Source: Leptodontidium sp. MPI-SDFR-AT-0119
Lineage: Eukaryota > Ascomycota > Leotiomycetes > Helotiales > Leptodontidiaceae
Direction: 5' to 3'
NCBI GenBank assembly: GCA_020726505.1
Contig: JAHLEZ010000002.1
Coordinates: forward strand, 3,100,001-3,164,000
DNA: 64,000 nucleotides
Notes under the pieces: model-generated
Told to the model about the DNA's origin: nothing
Database searches by the model: none
What the model saw: the letters and a program-made list of their open reading frames with translations, nothing else
Part shown: in pieces, positions 24,259 to 36,837 of the stretch
Layout: every line of letters begins with the position of its first letter
Numbering within the stretch: the first letter of the stretch is position 1
Position numbers and translations under genes: made by a program

Positions 24259-25426
24259 GATTGGGATTGTGTTGGAGGTGTTTATGTTTATGTTTGGGGC
24301 TGTGGTCGTGTGCTTGTTGAGGCTGGTGATGATGAGCGACGGAGGGTTTGGGAAATAATTTTTTGAGAATGGCTTAGCGTGCAGGGGCGGCGGCTACTTC
24401 CGGCCCGGGATGAGACGGCATGACACTTCGAGGCTTTTCTGTTTGTTTTGCTTCTATCCATTACTCTGAATACAATATTTGTTTATATTGGTTTCAAGTT
24501 ATGTTCAAAGAAATGTGGAGAGGCCGCTTATTCCCTTGCTTGTGAAGCCGAAGATATTGTTTGTTTTAGAAGCCGCATGGAAGTCCTGGACCATGGAATC
24601 ATATTCCTCGGGCCTTACTTGAATTGCTAAAGATACACAAGCTGTGCATGACAGCTTCTTAATATTCTTGCTGCATCTTTTGAAATATTTTGCTTGTTTA
24701 TTATGTCTTGCTTGTTTCCCAGTCTTCTGTCCACCATGTTTTGATTTGTTACTTCAAAGACTTGCATCCTGTTAGTTCCCTTCCTTGTTTGTCAAAGCAG
24801 TGCTTTTGATCTTGTTACTATTAAGGCTTCAGGGACTCATATAGTACTTTTACATTCACCTGGTTTGATTTGATGTTTTAACATCTGAGAGATGTGTTGC
24901 CTCGTCTATCCTATGTGAGACAACCTCAGAAGCGTTCAACCTACAAGATGCGTGTATGGACGCAATGCCCAATGTTCAACTGAGATGAAAATGAAGCTCA
25001 TGACTCTGTATACACCATTTGAAGCTCTAGAATGCCGCCGCGTCAATTTATTATCTTGGGAATATAAAAAGCTCCGTCCAAGAGCCACTAAATCAGCACG
25101 CGAACCTCAATCACCACCTCATTCTCCCTTCCGGACACTACCAATCTGAGAGGCTCTCCTTTCGACTAGTTTTCATCTTTCTGATCACAAAAACTTCAGA
25201 TTCAATTCACGCTAGCGAATGAATTCTGATTCATAAGGCTTGGCACAGAGGACTCGCTTCATATCTGCGTCTCAAAACAAAGCACGATCTCGACGTCCTC
25301 CTTCGATAACAACAACAACCAACACAACCACCGCAAATAGCTTCAAAAAGCCTTGCATCTCCTACAATCACACCACTACGATCGCAACACCACCACTAAC
25401 AACAACATCACCTCAAGTCGATTGAA
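24259..25426. other. Intergenic, partly AT-rich, no gene seen
   Basis: About 1.2 kb between divergent genes. 24430-24900 is T-rich on the plus strand with no coding trace. 25280-25420 is an ACA/CAAC-rich leader preceding the next ATG. Confidence 0.5.
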
Positions 25427-26049
25427 ATGGCTTACGCTGACGAGAGCGAGTCCTCCTCTCCCCAACTCGCCGCGCAGCTACCTCAAACAGCAGCCACCCC
25501 TTTATATATACAACACAGCTAACATTTTCCGATCTAGATACCCCACCCCCCTCTCCCCCTACTATCAAGGTCCCCGTCGACTCAACTCCACGCAAGCCCC
25601 GCCCTGCTCCCCTACACGTCCAGTCCGAAGCTGAGAAGGTAAATATATCCATCCATACACTCACCTTTCCCTCACCTTCCCTCAAAATCCCCACTACCCT
25701 CCTAGATAACAATAACTAACAACCCACCATCAAATAGTTCCCCTCCTTCCTTAACGCCCCAAAACAACCCCTCAAATCCAAGAGTCTCACCGAAGCCGAG
25801 ATCCAATCCGACCTCCTCAACGACACCCAAGTCGCCGCGATCGCCACATCCCTCCAAACCGATGCTGCCCCCCTGTCTCTCGAGCAGGCCCGTCAACGTC
25901 GTGAATCCATCAAGGACGAGCGCAAGAGATCTATCGATTTCATTCGTCGTCGGACGATTTCTCGTGCCAGTGCTCTTGGTCGTCCGAATCTTGAGGCGCT
26001 GGTTGAGCCGAAGTTTGATGTTGTAGTTGAGGGGGATAAGAAGGAGTAG
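25427..26049 (+). CDS. Small unknown protein, 5' splice uncertain
   Basis: Well-supported exons are 25538-25638 and 25738-26049. They encode DTPPPSPPTIKVPVDSTPRK, then FPSFLNAPKQPLKSKSLTEA and a helical tail with QARQRRESIKDERKRSIDFI and RRRTISRASALGRPNLEALV. The only ATG in reach is 25427 (MAYADE), in another frame. No GT donor restores frame, but a GC donor at 25446 (GCGAGT) does, giving 143 aa in total with exon lengths that sum to a multiple of three. The basic RRRTIS resembles a PKA-type phosphorylation site, which is only an inference. The family is not recognised. The alternative is a non-functional or mis-assembled 5' end. Confidence 0.6.
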
Positions 26050-27247
26050 AGAGGTGAGGGGATGGCTGTGAATAGATTGCGATTGAGAAGTGGCGTTAGG
26101 GAATCAATCAATCAATGAAGGGAAGGGAAGGGAATGGGTTGGTCTGGCTTGGTGAATACCCTGGCGTTCATAGGCAATGGACAAGCATTTGAGATTTGAA
26201 CTATGAACCATGAGTCTCTAATTTGCGTGATGTATTCACTTGACGTGAGAATGTTTGCAAAATCCCAAGTTACGTTATGTCTAAAAAATAGATTGACTTT
26301 AGCTCGCTCCCAATATATCTCGTTCTTGAGTCCGATACATGAAATCTGTTGTAAGCCTCAGTCCGTAGTCGTCTGTACTTCTTGAAGAAGCTCCGTGCTT
26401 CGGTGTGGCTCTTCTTTCAATCTCTCGTAAGTGGGAGTTCCCCCCTTAGTTTGAAGGAGAAATAATTCTCACTCCCGTCCAGCTGCCTCTTCACAGACAA
26501 CTCGGTTTCAGTGAGCAGAATAGACCTGAATGGCCCCAAGGTAGAGCAGTGAGGCTTTAGACTCATCATGTCGCACTTCACAATATTTCAAGTTTGTACT
26601 CTAGGAGTTGCATCATATCACATCATCCACAACAAATCACATCACACAATATTTGCTTCATAGGCTTTTATTATCTTAGTATCTTGTAAGATACAAGGTA
26701 GGGGGACTTTTTTCTCTATCTATCGTACACTCCCCATCTATCCGTTTCGCATGAATATCGCTAGAAGAGTAGCCAGCCGTACCAGCTTCACTCCTCTATC
26801 CATCATCAATCATCATCATATCAGCATTATCGTAAGAAAGAAAAAAGAGCAAATCTACCACCAACGGACGAACGAAAAAAAGCAAATTATCATCCACAAG
26901 TCTAAGAAAAGTCCAATGAGAATCTAATCCACCATGCATACACATCTCGCCCCGATGATCAAAGAAAGCCACCAACGTACGTAGGTCTAAAGCGAGGAAG
27001 AAAAGCAAATAGCAAATGGGAATTGGGATGGGTATCTTTCGCTGAGATGAACTCCGTGGGAAACCGTTACGCCGATTAAAGGAGAGAGATTTCGTTGTTT
27101 TTTGGGGTAGATTGTGGGGAAGAGAGGACCAGGTACCCAACCGGAAGATCCAGAGGGGAAAACACCACACACAGCAAGGCTATGCAAAGGATTAATGAAG
27201 ATTGAGATGGAAATACTCCTGCAAGCAGGGGAGATCCTTCTACTACA
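26050..27247. other. Intergenic between convergent genes
   Basis: Expected 3' UTRs of both neighbours. ORFs such as 26796-27170 on minus are shadows without features. Confidence 0.5.
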
Positions 27248-30200
27248 TTAGACCTGGGTGCAAATGGCGTTCAACCAGTAAAGGAGAATGCCGTTGCTGC
27301 CCTCGTAGGTCGCAATGGTTTGCTCAACAGTCTTCCATGCAGCTTGAGGGTTGATCAAGGGCTCGGCATCGTTGTAGATGACACCAAACTCCTTGTAGAA
27401 CTGCGACTTGAACTCCATCATGACAATCTCTTGTGGCTCGACTGCTCCAAAGCTCTGGAAGTGGCGTGGATCCATGAGGATGCAGCGAAGGAGTCGGCTT
27501 AGGAAGTTGATGACGTTAATGTCATGAGTTACGAAAGCGACATTCAGAGCACGGGTGATCATGAACTTGAAGCCATAGGGATCGAAGGCGGGGAACTTGA
27601 TGGTCTAGAATGTGTTAGCGTTATCAAATGAAAGTTAAAGGATAAACTTACGCAAATGACATGAGCTCTAGAGAGGTTAGGACCAGTGTGAGTAGCCTGA
27701 GACTTGAAGATGTGGTAATCTCCAACTCTGGAATGGCTCCAAGATGGCAGAATTCGGCTCCAATCAACATTTGGCCATTTCTTGGAATGGGCATGACGGA
27801 TATCGGGGGCCTCGCCGTACTTGCAGAACGTAGCGAACATCTTCTGGCGGTACTTCTCGGCAGAGTCGGGCATATAGTGACAGTTGTTCAAGGGGAAAGT
27901 CTCGTAAATGTACGTAGGACCGAGGTTGGTATTGACCCAGTTGTTGTAGGCAGGGGTGTTCCGACAGGCATGAGCATGCTCCCAAGCGTTGGCCAAAAGG
28001 CATGACCGGGAGCAGTAACGAGGAGACTCCGGGGCAATTCCACACAACGGGCAGAAGTGGAATGGGTTTGCCGCAGTTGGTATCTTGAGCTGCTCACAGA
28101 AGGTGCACTTGGTTGGCGGGTTTGGACCATCGGCCTCCTCGGTTTCAGCCTCGGAGCCGATGGAAGCCTCTGGGATTGGTGAGAGGCCTTGATTAGCCAT
28201 GCCACCTTGAATACCCATCTCAGGTCCTTTGCCCTTCAGATCACCTCCAAGAGACGAAGAATTGGACGATCCTTGGTTTCCCTGGTCACCTTGGTGAACA
28301 ACGTAACCAGTGCTCTGTGGAGCGCCGTAGAAAACTGGTTGTGGGTGACTATGAGTGCCTTGGCCACAGTTGAAGTTGGAATGGTTTTGGACACCATAAC
28401 CAGAGCGACCTTGAACTTGTAAGCCAGAACCGTTACCGGGGCGGCCTTGAATAGGAGTGGATGCCGGAGCAGCGAATCGGTTGCCGTATCCAGGTCCAGA
28501 GTGAGCTCGCTGATGATGCTTTTGACCAGGGAAGTTGGAGATCTCAGCATCTCGTCTGAACAGTGTTACCTCCTGGCCATTGATATTGATGTATGGTTCG
28601 CCGTTATAGCTGTCAGGAGAGGCTGGAGTAAGCATCAACTCGGTTCGAGGAGTGATATAAACCTCGGGGGAAGTACGGGAGTCTCGCTGCTCAACTTCGC
28701 CTTCAGTGCTCGAGGAAGTGAATGAAACATCAGGGCCGGCAACTTCGCTAATGAAGGGATCGTCACCAGCAGTAGATGAGGTTACAGCAAGCGTCGGGAG
28801 CTCTCCAAATTGCAGAAATCCAGGTGGACCGACATTACCAGCCGGGATACTGCTGCGACGGGCAGGCTCAGGTACAACATCCTCGAGATTATCGTCATCT
28901 GGCGTGGTGTTGTCTACAGAGAGTCGACGCTTGAGGTATCCTGGCTTGGTAGGAGAAATCAAATCGGCCCAAGCAAGGTCGTCGGGCACAGTAAACACCT
29001 CTTGCTTCTTGATCTCGGGTTCATCTGCCTTATCATCGACATCAAGAGATGAAGTAATCGGCGAGGCTTGAATGGGTCGAATGTGCTCCGAGGCGGCCAA
29101 TGGCTCGGGCAGAGATGTTGACTTGGCGTCCTTCTCACTAGCAGCCTCAACTACAACAGCAATAGTTGGTGCGACATCATCTACGGGTGTCTTAGCAGCT
29201 GGAAGGCTTTGCGGAATCGTGTCAACGTTTGGTATATTGACAGAGGCCTCGTTGGTGGAAGCGATGGCATTGTCCGTAGCGACAGGCTTCTTCGATTCGT
29301 CTTGCATTGGTGTCGTAGACACCTCCGCGGGAGCTGGTCTCGAACCTAAGCCTTTGTACTTGCCTCCATACTTGTGCATCGTCTTTCTGCCTCTCCTGGC
29401 CTTGCTTGAGCCATCAACAACTGGAGTGGAAGCAGAAGCCTGACCAACATCGGATTGCATAGAGCATTTTGTTCCATTAATCTTGATGTCGGAGGTAGGG
29501 GCCTTGTCCTTTCTCTTTGAATGGTTTGATGCTGGGCCTGTGTTAACCGGGACTATAGCGGTGGGTTTGGCGTCAGAGGCCTTTCCCTTGTCTTTGGACT
29601 CGGTCGATGTTGAGCCTACTGGAGCTGCATTATTTGACTTGAGATCGGTGGAAGCCTTTCCCTTGCCCTTTGCATTGTTCGGGCCCGTGGCTGCTAGGGT
29701 TGAAATCTTGGACTCGGGTTCGGTAGGGCTAGCAGTGTTACCTTTGCCCTTGGTCTTGCTCAAAGTTGAAGCCTTGGAATCAGCCTTTGGATTTGTTGTG
29801 GTGGATTTCTCAACCTTGGCATCGGCCTTCTTTACGTTGGTAGCTGGCGTAGAAGACTTTAGGACTGCTGGCTTATTGTCGACTCGAGGGCCAGCAACAC
29901 CCTTGGGACCAGAAGTAAGAGTATCCTTGACCTTGTCACTTGATAGGGCGGCTTCTGGCTTCTTGCCAACTCTGGGGCCATTGTTGGGAACGACAACAGA
30001 AGTCTTCTTGCTCTTGGTGGTTTGTGCGGCGGACTCTGGAACTAGTTGCTTGTTTCCGGCTTGAGGGCCAGAGACAGGCACAGATGGCGTAGTGTCGTCC
30101 TTGACGAGCTCTGTTGGTTTGGCCGTCGAGGTAACCTTCTCGCTGACAACTGGAACAGCCCGAGTCTTTCTTGGAGGAGAAGCTCCATACAAATCCTCGG

Positions 30201-33200
30201 GATCCGAATCAACTTCTGGAGCAGCCTTGGTGGCCAGGATTTCTGGTTTAGGTGTGACTGTACTAGAAGCCTTGGGCGTAACGGCTGGGATGATGGAGGC
30301 AGCCTTTGTAGCGGTTGGCAATGCCGGGAATTGAAAGGTCTGCGAGACAATAGGGTTTGAAATATCCTTACCTTGAGTCTTGATCTTATCAGTTGAAGGC
30401 GTGGGCATCGCAGGATACTCATTGGGATCGAAGACTCGGGCATCCTTGGGTGGGATAGGCGCAGGCTTGACGGAAGTGACCTTTGAAAGCTGTCCACCCT
30501 TCGCAAGAAGGGTCACAACTCTCGGTCCTTGTTGATGGTGAGGCTGACTGACAACAGCACGAGAAGCTCCAAATGGTCCCTTGAAGCCGCCCTTGACAAC
30601 TGGGTTGGCTGATGGCACAGTCACCTTTGCCTTTTGGGTAGAACGAGGCTTGACCGTCTCCCACGCACCATCTTCACTATCCATAGGCACGTTAATATCA
30701 AGTGCATCGAGGCTTAGTACAGCGCCAATTTTGGTAGTAGATTCCTGGCGGGACACTGGCGGGGCAACTTCCTTTGCAAGCAAATTGTCACCTGGTTCGT
30801 TGACAGATCGATCTGCAGAATTGGTATTCTTAGAAGGCTGAACATCACCTGTCTTTCCAACGGATTGGTCATGAGAACCCGAGCCGGACGGAGCGTCGCT
30901 AGAAGCCTGGGCGTTGGCACCCTTCTTCTTGTGCTTCTTCTTGCTCTTGCCCTCGGGCAGAGAAGATGCGGGAACAGAAGTCGCAGGCTGTGCAGGGGTT
31001 GTTGGGACGATGATTGAGGCCATCTCAGATGATGGTCCTGGGACAGCAATCGTAGACTCTGCAAGTCTTGGAGTCACGATTGGAGTTGTTTCAGTAGCAA
31101 TCTCTGGCTCAGTGGAGCTGGGAGCCGCAACATCAGGCACTGATGATGGTAAGATTGTCGAGGATTCTCCAGCAGCAGAGTTGTCACTGGCAGAACCAGC
31201 AACAGCTTTGCCCTTCTTGGCTTTTGACTTTCTTTTGGACTTCTTTGACTTTCTTGGATTGGCAGTCTGCTCTGAAGTGTCCTCTGGCTCCAAGTCGCCA
31301 GCCTCGGTAGTACTATCACCATCATCCAGAGACAGGTCAATTGTGTTATTCTCACGAATACCGCGCAGCCGATGTACTGTCATGATAGCGATTGCGGTTA
31401 CAGCAACGCCGGTGAAGATAACCGTTGAATGAGTCTCCCACCAAGCTCTTCTTCTCTTTCCTTGTCGCTTCTTTCGCTTTTCGCTGGTTTGGTAGATGGT
31501 TCCATTACCGATCTTCAGCTCAAAAGCCTTCAGCTTCTCCTTCACCTCTGCCAAGGTGGAGTGGCGATGTACTCGCATGAGTCCAGCCATAGTTTGTCTC
31601 TTGCCGTTGAAGATTTGCTCGAGGTAGTTGGAGATCATAACATCCTGGAGGAATATCGCCAGAACTGGATCATTCATAGGCTGCTTGTTAACAACCTTAG
31701 CTCTATCACTAGCACCATCATAATCGATATAGAATTCCTTGGGGCGGGCATCAGGACACGTGGGTAGAAACTCGGCGTGCTCGGGGATTTCGTGACCCTT
31801 GAAGAACGCATAAGCAATCTTTGCAAGTTCCTGGCCTACGACCATCTCAGGGAGTTCAAAGACAGCTGGAGTAATTAGCAAGGGTCGTTGCAGGTATGCA
31901 TCACACTTACCAAGGAGCTCAAGATGGGCAAGCTTTCTCATCAGTACTTCTGCGTCAGCGAAGCTTTGGGCTGCAGCACAGTTTCCATCGAGATTGAACG
32001 GGACGATGGGGGTATTCTGACGCCCAATTCGTTCTGAACGAGAGAATATGGTGAAATCGCATCCCTGTTTTCGGTCAGAATGTGCGGCAGCTGTTGAAGT
32101 GATATAACTTACGATTGGCCACATTTTCACATCGTCGCGGGTTCCCTGGAAGTTGCTGTCGGCCTTTGAAGCTTTTCTGCTCTTTGAAATCGCCTGCTGC
32201 GTCTGCTCCACCGCTCCTCTCAGCAAGATATCGTTGTAGGTTGAGAACAATTCCCTGGCTCCACCGTGCCCAGGAAAGACACAGGCAGATTTGCGAGCAC
32301 TCCATCCTGGGTTGGTTTCGGCATTTTCCACAATTCGCCGCGCCTCGACCTCATCATAATTCCACGGCCAGTACATTGCTTCGGGAACCATCCACCACTG
32401 TAGGAATTTCCAAGCTGCTATTAACAGGTCAGTTGAAAGTCCTGACGGCTGCGTCGATTCATCGCTAGGGGGTGACATGCTATTGAGATGTGGTGGCGTA
32501 CCACTAAAGCCGCGCTCTTCGATGAAAGTCTGTAGGTCGATTACGCTAGAAGTCGTTAGTTTTGTGAAGCATGGAGAGGTAGGGGGTTACTGGGAAACAC
32601 GGGGAGATAGATGTAGGAGGATGGTAAAGTGATGGGAAGAGGTGAGGAGGTTGGCAGAGCTTGGGAAGCTTGAGGGGAATCGGAAAGCGATGGGGGAGAT
32701 TGGTAGATGTAGAGAGATCTATGGAGTGATATAAGGAGAACGAGAAAAACTTACTCGATGCAGTGTGGTATATTGTACGCTGTGAGCTTTCTCCGAGGTG
32801 ATGAAGAGTTAGTCGCGCTCACGAGCGGAGCCTTGGGATGCTTCTTTTTCTGCGAACCTATGGGTCGTGGTGGAGGCAGCTCGTTGTCGCTGGTGTATAG
32901 GTCCTTGAAGATTGCTTTTCTGCGAGGATCTCTTGGTCGCGGTGGAGGAAGGTCGCTATCGTCGGCGGATGAGTCCTCGAGCACCTTGACGTATGGATGG
33001 TGGTAAATTCGGGTTTGAGGGACGGAAGGTGATAAATGAACACGAGTCTGCGGGACAGGAGGGAATTCAACGCGCGGAGATTCGCACAGCGGACTTGCCA
33101 ACGCGTTGGGACTGCTTCCAACGTGTTGCTGATGCAACTGGCCGTTGAAGAGGTCCTAAATAACGTCAATATGAGATCAGAGGCAAATAGGAGAGATTTT

Positions 33201-33324
33201 GGTGGTATTTTGGAGAGGATGGTGGTGGGGTAATGGTGAGGGGATGGGGAATTGCGCGGGGAGGCAATTTTGCGCGTGCCTGGGGCGCTAAGCCATGTAG
33301 GGATGGGGAATTCGAACATACCAT
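27248..33324 (-). CDS. Very large Lys/Ser/Pro-rich membrane protein with C-terminal zinc motif
   Basis: Six exons: 33324-33322, 33155-32755, 32545-32113, 32064-31911, 31865-27652, 27604-27248 (1853 aa). Exon 1 supplies only the ATG; the product begins MDLFNGQLHQQHV. Introns of 48 and 45 nt (32065-32112, 31866-31910) are recognised by splice signals within an otherwise open or nearly open frame. Residues about 60-100 hold two similar DLPPPRPRDPRRK / ELPPPRPIGSQKKK segments. Residues about 160-470 form a folded domain (AMYWPWNYDEVEARRIVENA, DFTIFSRSERIGRQ). One membrane span is likely near 477-497 (VIFTGVAVTAIAIMTVHRL), followed by over 1000 residues of Lys, Ser, Thr and Pro-rich disorder with basic clusters such as KKSKRKSKAKKGK. 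Near 1583-1632 lies a Cys/His cluster (CTFCEQL, FHFCPLCG, YCSRSCL, HAHAC) resembling a MYND-type zinc finger, then a C-terminal folded region. I do not recognise the whole protein. It could be an ER or nuclear membrane scaffold. Confidence 0.8.
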
Positions 33325-35019
33325 CTTCACTAAACACCGACAGCTTATCTTGACAGGTTCCGATGTTGTACAGTTGAAAGTGTTGTGACCTCGAAGTTGC
33401 GAGAGCTGAGGAGAGGAGGCGCTCCAACTTGAGAGTGGTTTGTATTTGTTCCCTCGAATTAAGCGACCGCGCTAGTGTGGCTCTGCTACTCTCCTCAACA
33501 AGGCGGTGATCTTATCGATAGGCAATCAGATTATTAAGCCCATGTAGGTGTTGTTCAGAGTGAGGTCTAGTTTATTTGAAGATAGACAGGTGGCAGTCTT
33601 CTGACCTCAGGGATTGACTCTTTGGTGACTTGAAGTCTTGTCCAGGGCCTGCGGCACAATCCCTATCCCCCAAGGTTCTTTTGTCCTCTGACATGATCTA
33701 TCTGAATATGCTGAAGGGCATCACAGATGGTTCTGGCAGAGTTACATCAAGACTGCTGGACTTGGAGGTCTGTGGTCTGAGGTATGCGGGAGCGTTGACC
33801 TCAATGGGAAAGCAGAACGAGTGGCCGGAGTATAGGCGGAGAATATTCGAGCCAACAAAACACTTATTGAACGCTCTAAGTAAGAAGAGTAAAGAAAGTA
33901 TCTGAGTCTGTCTTGTCTACAGCTTGATACAGAGGGTACTTCAGCCAGTCTCTACAGGTAGGTAATCTGGTGCTGCTAACATGCTGCTGATGATGTTTGG
34001 GACGCTGTATCCATGACAACGAGCACAACGGCTGGAAAAACAGTGCTTCTCATTCCCCAACATAAAGTCAGATTAGCAGAATGTCAAAGACAGTGCTTGG
34101 ACGTGTTAAACGTGGTCCCAGAGTGCAATGAGCAAAGGATCTCTTAATTCTAGTGGATTGGCAGAGCACTTGAGACTGTCTTTCATTTCGAAGTTGCGTT
34201 TAAATGGCAAGATCAAAGTCATTGGTCCAGGCAGATGAAGATTGACATATCAAGTTTATTCCACAGTATGCTTATTCTGCGTAAGACTGGACTTCCTCTA
34301 TTAGGAGTCAGGCAGGATCAAGAGCCAAAAAGGCCAAACCAGAAGCGTTTGAAGAGAAATTCAAACAACAAAGGCAACAAGCAATACGCAGCAAAAGGGA
34401 AGTCAAAACCGCAAAGCAATGAAGAGGCAGAATGCACATAGTTGCTGGAGGATAAAGACTCACAGGAGCAAGCACCTACCTTGCATGACCCAATCCATAG
34501 ACTGTCAATCCTCATGCCCACAACTAAATCAACCCTGAGCCAGCACGCATCTTGATGTCTCCACTTGTCATGGTGTCTTCTGTTTTCGCATGTTCAATCT
34601 GATAAACAGATCGTCTTCTTGAAAAACAGATCTCAAGGAATAAGTCATTGTCATTATGTTTGCAGGTGCATGGCTTCATCTTCTTAGGGTGGTTTCTGTA
34701 GGGTTGGTAGGATGTTGTGGTTGGGGTGCAAGGCCAGGAGGCTGTGAATGAATGCGATTGTCGTCTGTTTGCAGGCTTGGCTTGATTTGGCCGGATCTGG
34801 ACTAGTGCGAGGCTAAAGCTCTGTCGCAAACTTCCTCGAATTCTGCCCAACCCTCTCTCCAACTCGAACCACATTCCCATTTCCTTCTGCATCTGCAGTC
34901 TGCCATTCCTTCTACGCTTCTTGCACCACCCTCACAACTGTTTCGAACGCCCCCAAATCAGCACCTGTGCGCGCGCAGAGCACAACTCTTTACAAAATCA
35001 CAATTCTTTGCTGCTCACC
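33325..35019. other. Divergent intergenic region, no gene seen
   Basis: About 1.7 kb with the promoters of the large membrane protein (left) and the KH protein (right). Pyrimidine-rich leader sequence precedes each start. ORFs at 33630-33905 and 34235-34441 show no protein features. Confidence 0.5.
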
Positions 35020-36837
35020 ATGGCAGACCAGCAACAAAACATAGCTGCTCTTCTGGCTGCTTTAGGTATGCGCCGAGCTTTGGAATAATGAAAAATCTAC
35101 TGACACTCTCCAGCTGCGCAGAACAACAATGCGCCTCCTCCTCAAGCCCAGCAACCTACCTACCAGCAACCTCCTCCTCAGCAACCCTTGCAGAACCCAT
35201 ACGCGCCCCAGGGTGGCTACTCCTTGCCTCAACCATCCAACTCTGGCAGTGTAGACCTGAGCAATATCAAGCCTGTCAGCTCTGGAACGGTCAGCATTGC
35301 GGAAGCGATTGCAAAGGCTAAGGCGATTGCTGCAGAGAAGGGCGTTTCCTATGAGCGACCTGCCCCCTCCTACGCCCAAGTCCCCCACCATGCTGGAGCC
35401 AGATTCAGAACCTCGAGATCTCGGTCCCGTTCTCCACCTCCGCGCCGTGATGCCTTCCGCGACAACTTCAACCCATACAGAGATGAGCGACGAGGTGACA
35501 GAGCCCCGGTAGCCCGTGACTACCGTGAACGATCGTTCTCCCCAGGTCCAAGAGCAAGAGGTCCGGGCGCTTTCTCTCCCCAGGGTGGCGGTGGCTACCG
35601 TTCGCCCCCAAGAGGTGGTGACGATCATGCTGTTGAGTCGATCCAAATCGAGTCCAACTTGGTTGGTTTGATCATTGGTAGACAGGGAGAGAATTTGAGA
35701 CGTGTCGAGACAGAGACTGGATGCAAAGTTCAATTCATCACTGGGCAAGACGAGACAGGACCGTATCGAGAGTGTAAGATCACTGGATCCCGAGCAAATC
35801 GTGCAAAGGCCAAGGCCGAGATCAATCGCATCATCGATGACAGTGGTATGGCTGCAAATGCCCGTGCTGCTGCAGAGAGAGCTCGAGATGCTCCTCCTGT
35901 TCGTGGCTCATCCCATCAGCCTGCCCTGAGAGACGGAGAGGATAGTATGCAGATCATGGTACCTGATCGAACAGTTGGACTCATCATTGGACGGGGGGGC
36001 GAGACTATTCGAGATCTACAAGAAAGAAGTGGATGTCATGTCAACATCGTCGGCGAGCAGAAGAGCGTCAACGGCCTTCGACCAGTTAACTTGATCGGTT
36101 CTAGAGAAGCAGCAGCTCGTGCCAAGGACTTGATCATGGAGATTGTTGAGAGTGATAGCAAGACAAACAACGAAAAGCAGGGCCCACCACCCAGAACTAC
36201 TGGTCGGGATGCTGGTCATGGTGGTGGTTTCAGTGGAGGTGCAGCTCCTGGCGGAGGAGGCGACACTAGCAATGACTCCATCTATGTCCCATCAGAAGCA
36301 GTGGGTATGATCATTGGCAAGGGCGGAGAGACGATCAAGGATATCCAGAGCACTACGGGCTGCAAAATCAACGTATCACCCAAGCAAGCTGGAGAAACCG
36401 ATCGCGAAATTGGTTTGGTTGGATCTCGCGATGCTATTGCGGCTGCAAAGCGTGCGATTGAAGACAAAGTTGAAGCAGTTGTAAGCTTGCCGCCACACCA
36501 CTCCAGAAATGAAGCTAATTTTTACAGGCAGCCAAGAGTGGCCGTGGAGGTGGAGGAGGTGGAGGTCGTAACGATTATGGTGATCGATCCTACGCTCAAC
36601 CAGCTTATTCGCAACCACAAGGACAAGCCTCACAACAACAACCAGCCCAAACAGGATCCGCACCCGGTGGAGAAGATCCCTATGCTGCCTGTAAATTGTC
36701 CATTCCGAGTCCAGACATACAAAAACTAACATGTTGTAGATGGTGGCTATCAGAACTACGTTGCGCTTTGGTATCAAGCTATCGCAAACCAACAGGCTCA
36801 AGGAGGTGATCCTTCGAAGCCACCTGGAACCTCGTAA
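35020..36837 (+). CDS. Triple KH-domain RNA-binding protein
   Basis: Four exons: 35020-35065, 35114-36480, 36528-36690, 36740-36837 (557 aa). The product begins MADQQQNIAALLAALAAQNN and continues in a Gln/Pro-rich N terminus, then an RS/RG-rich stretch (FRTSRSRSRSPPPRRDAFRD). Three KH domains follow with intact GxxG loops: about 190-255 (LVGLIIGRQGENLRRVE), 291-360 (TVGLIIGRGGETIRDLQ) and 401-465 (AVGMIIGKGGETIKDIQ). The C terminus has a poly-Gly patch, a Gln-rich stretch and YQNYVALWYQAIANQQAQGG. This architecture is that of the FUBP/KSRP type, which binds single-stranded RNA or DNA and takes part in splicing and mRNA control. Fungal members are nuclear/cytoplasmic and little studied. The last two small exons would be missed by a simple ORF call. 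Confidence 0.92.

Noticed and set aside
29072..31432. Several plus-strand ORFs of 100-190 codons
   Set aside because: All lie antisense to the single long exon of the large membrane protein; low-complexity codon use opens several frames.
35062..35748. 228-codon minus-strand ORF
   Set aside because: Antisense shadow of the KH-domain gene; the composition comes from the Gly/Ser/Arg codons on the other strand.
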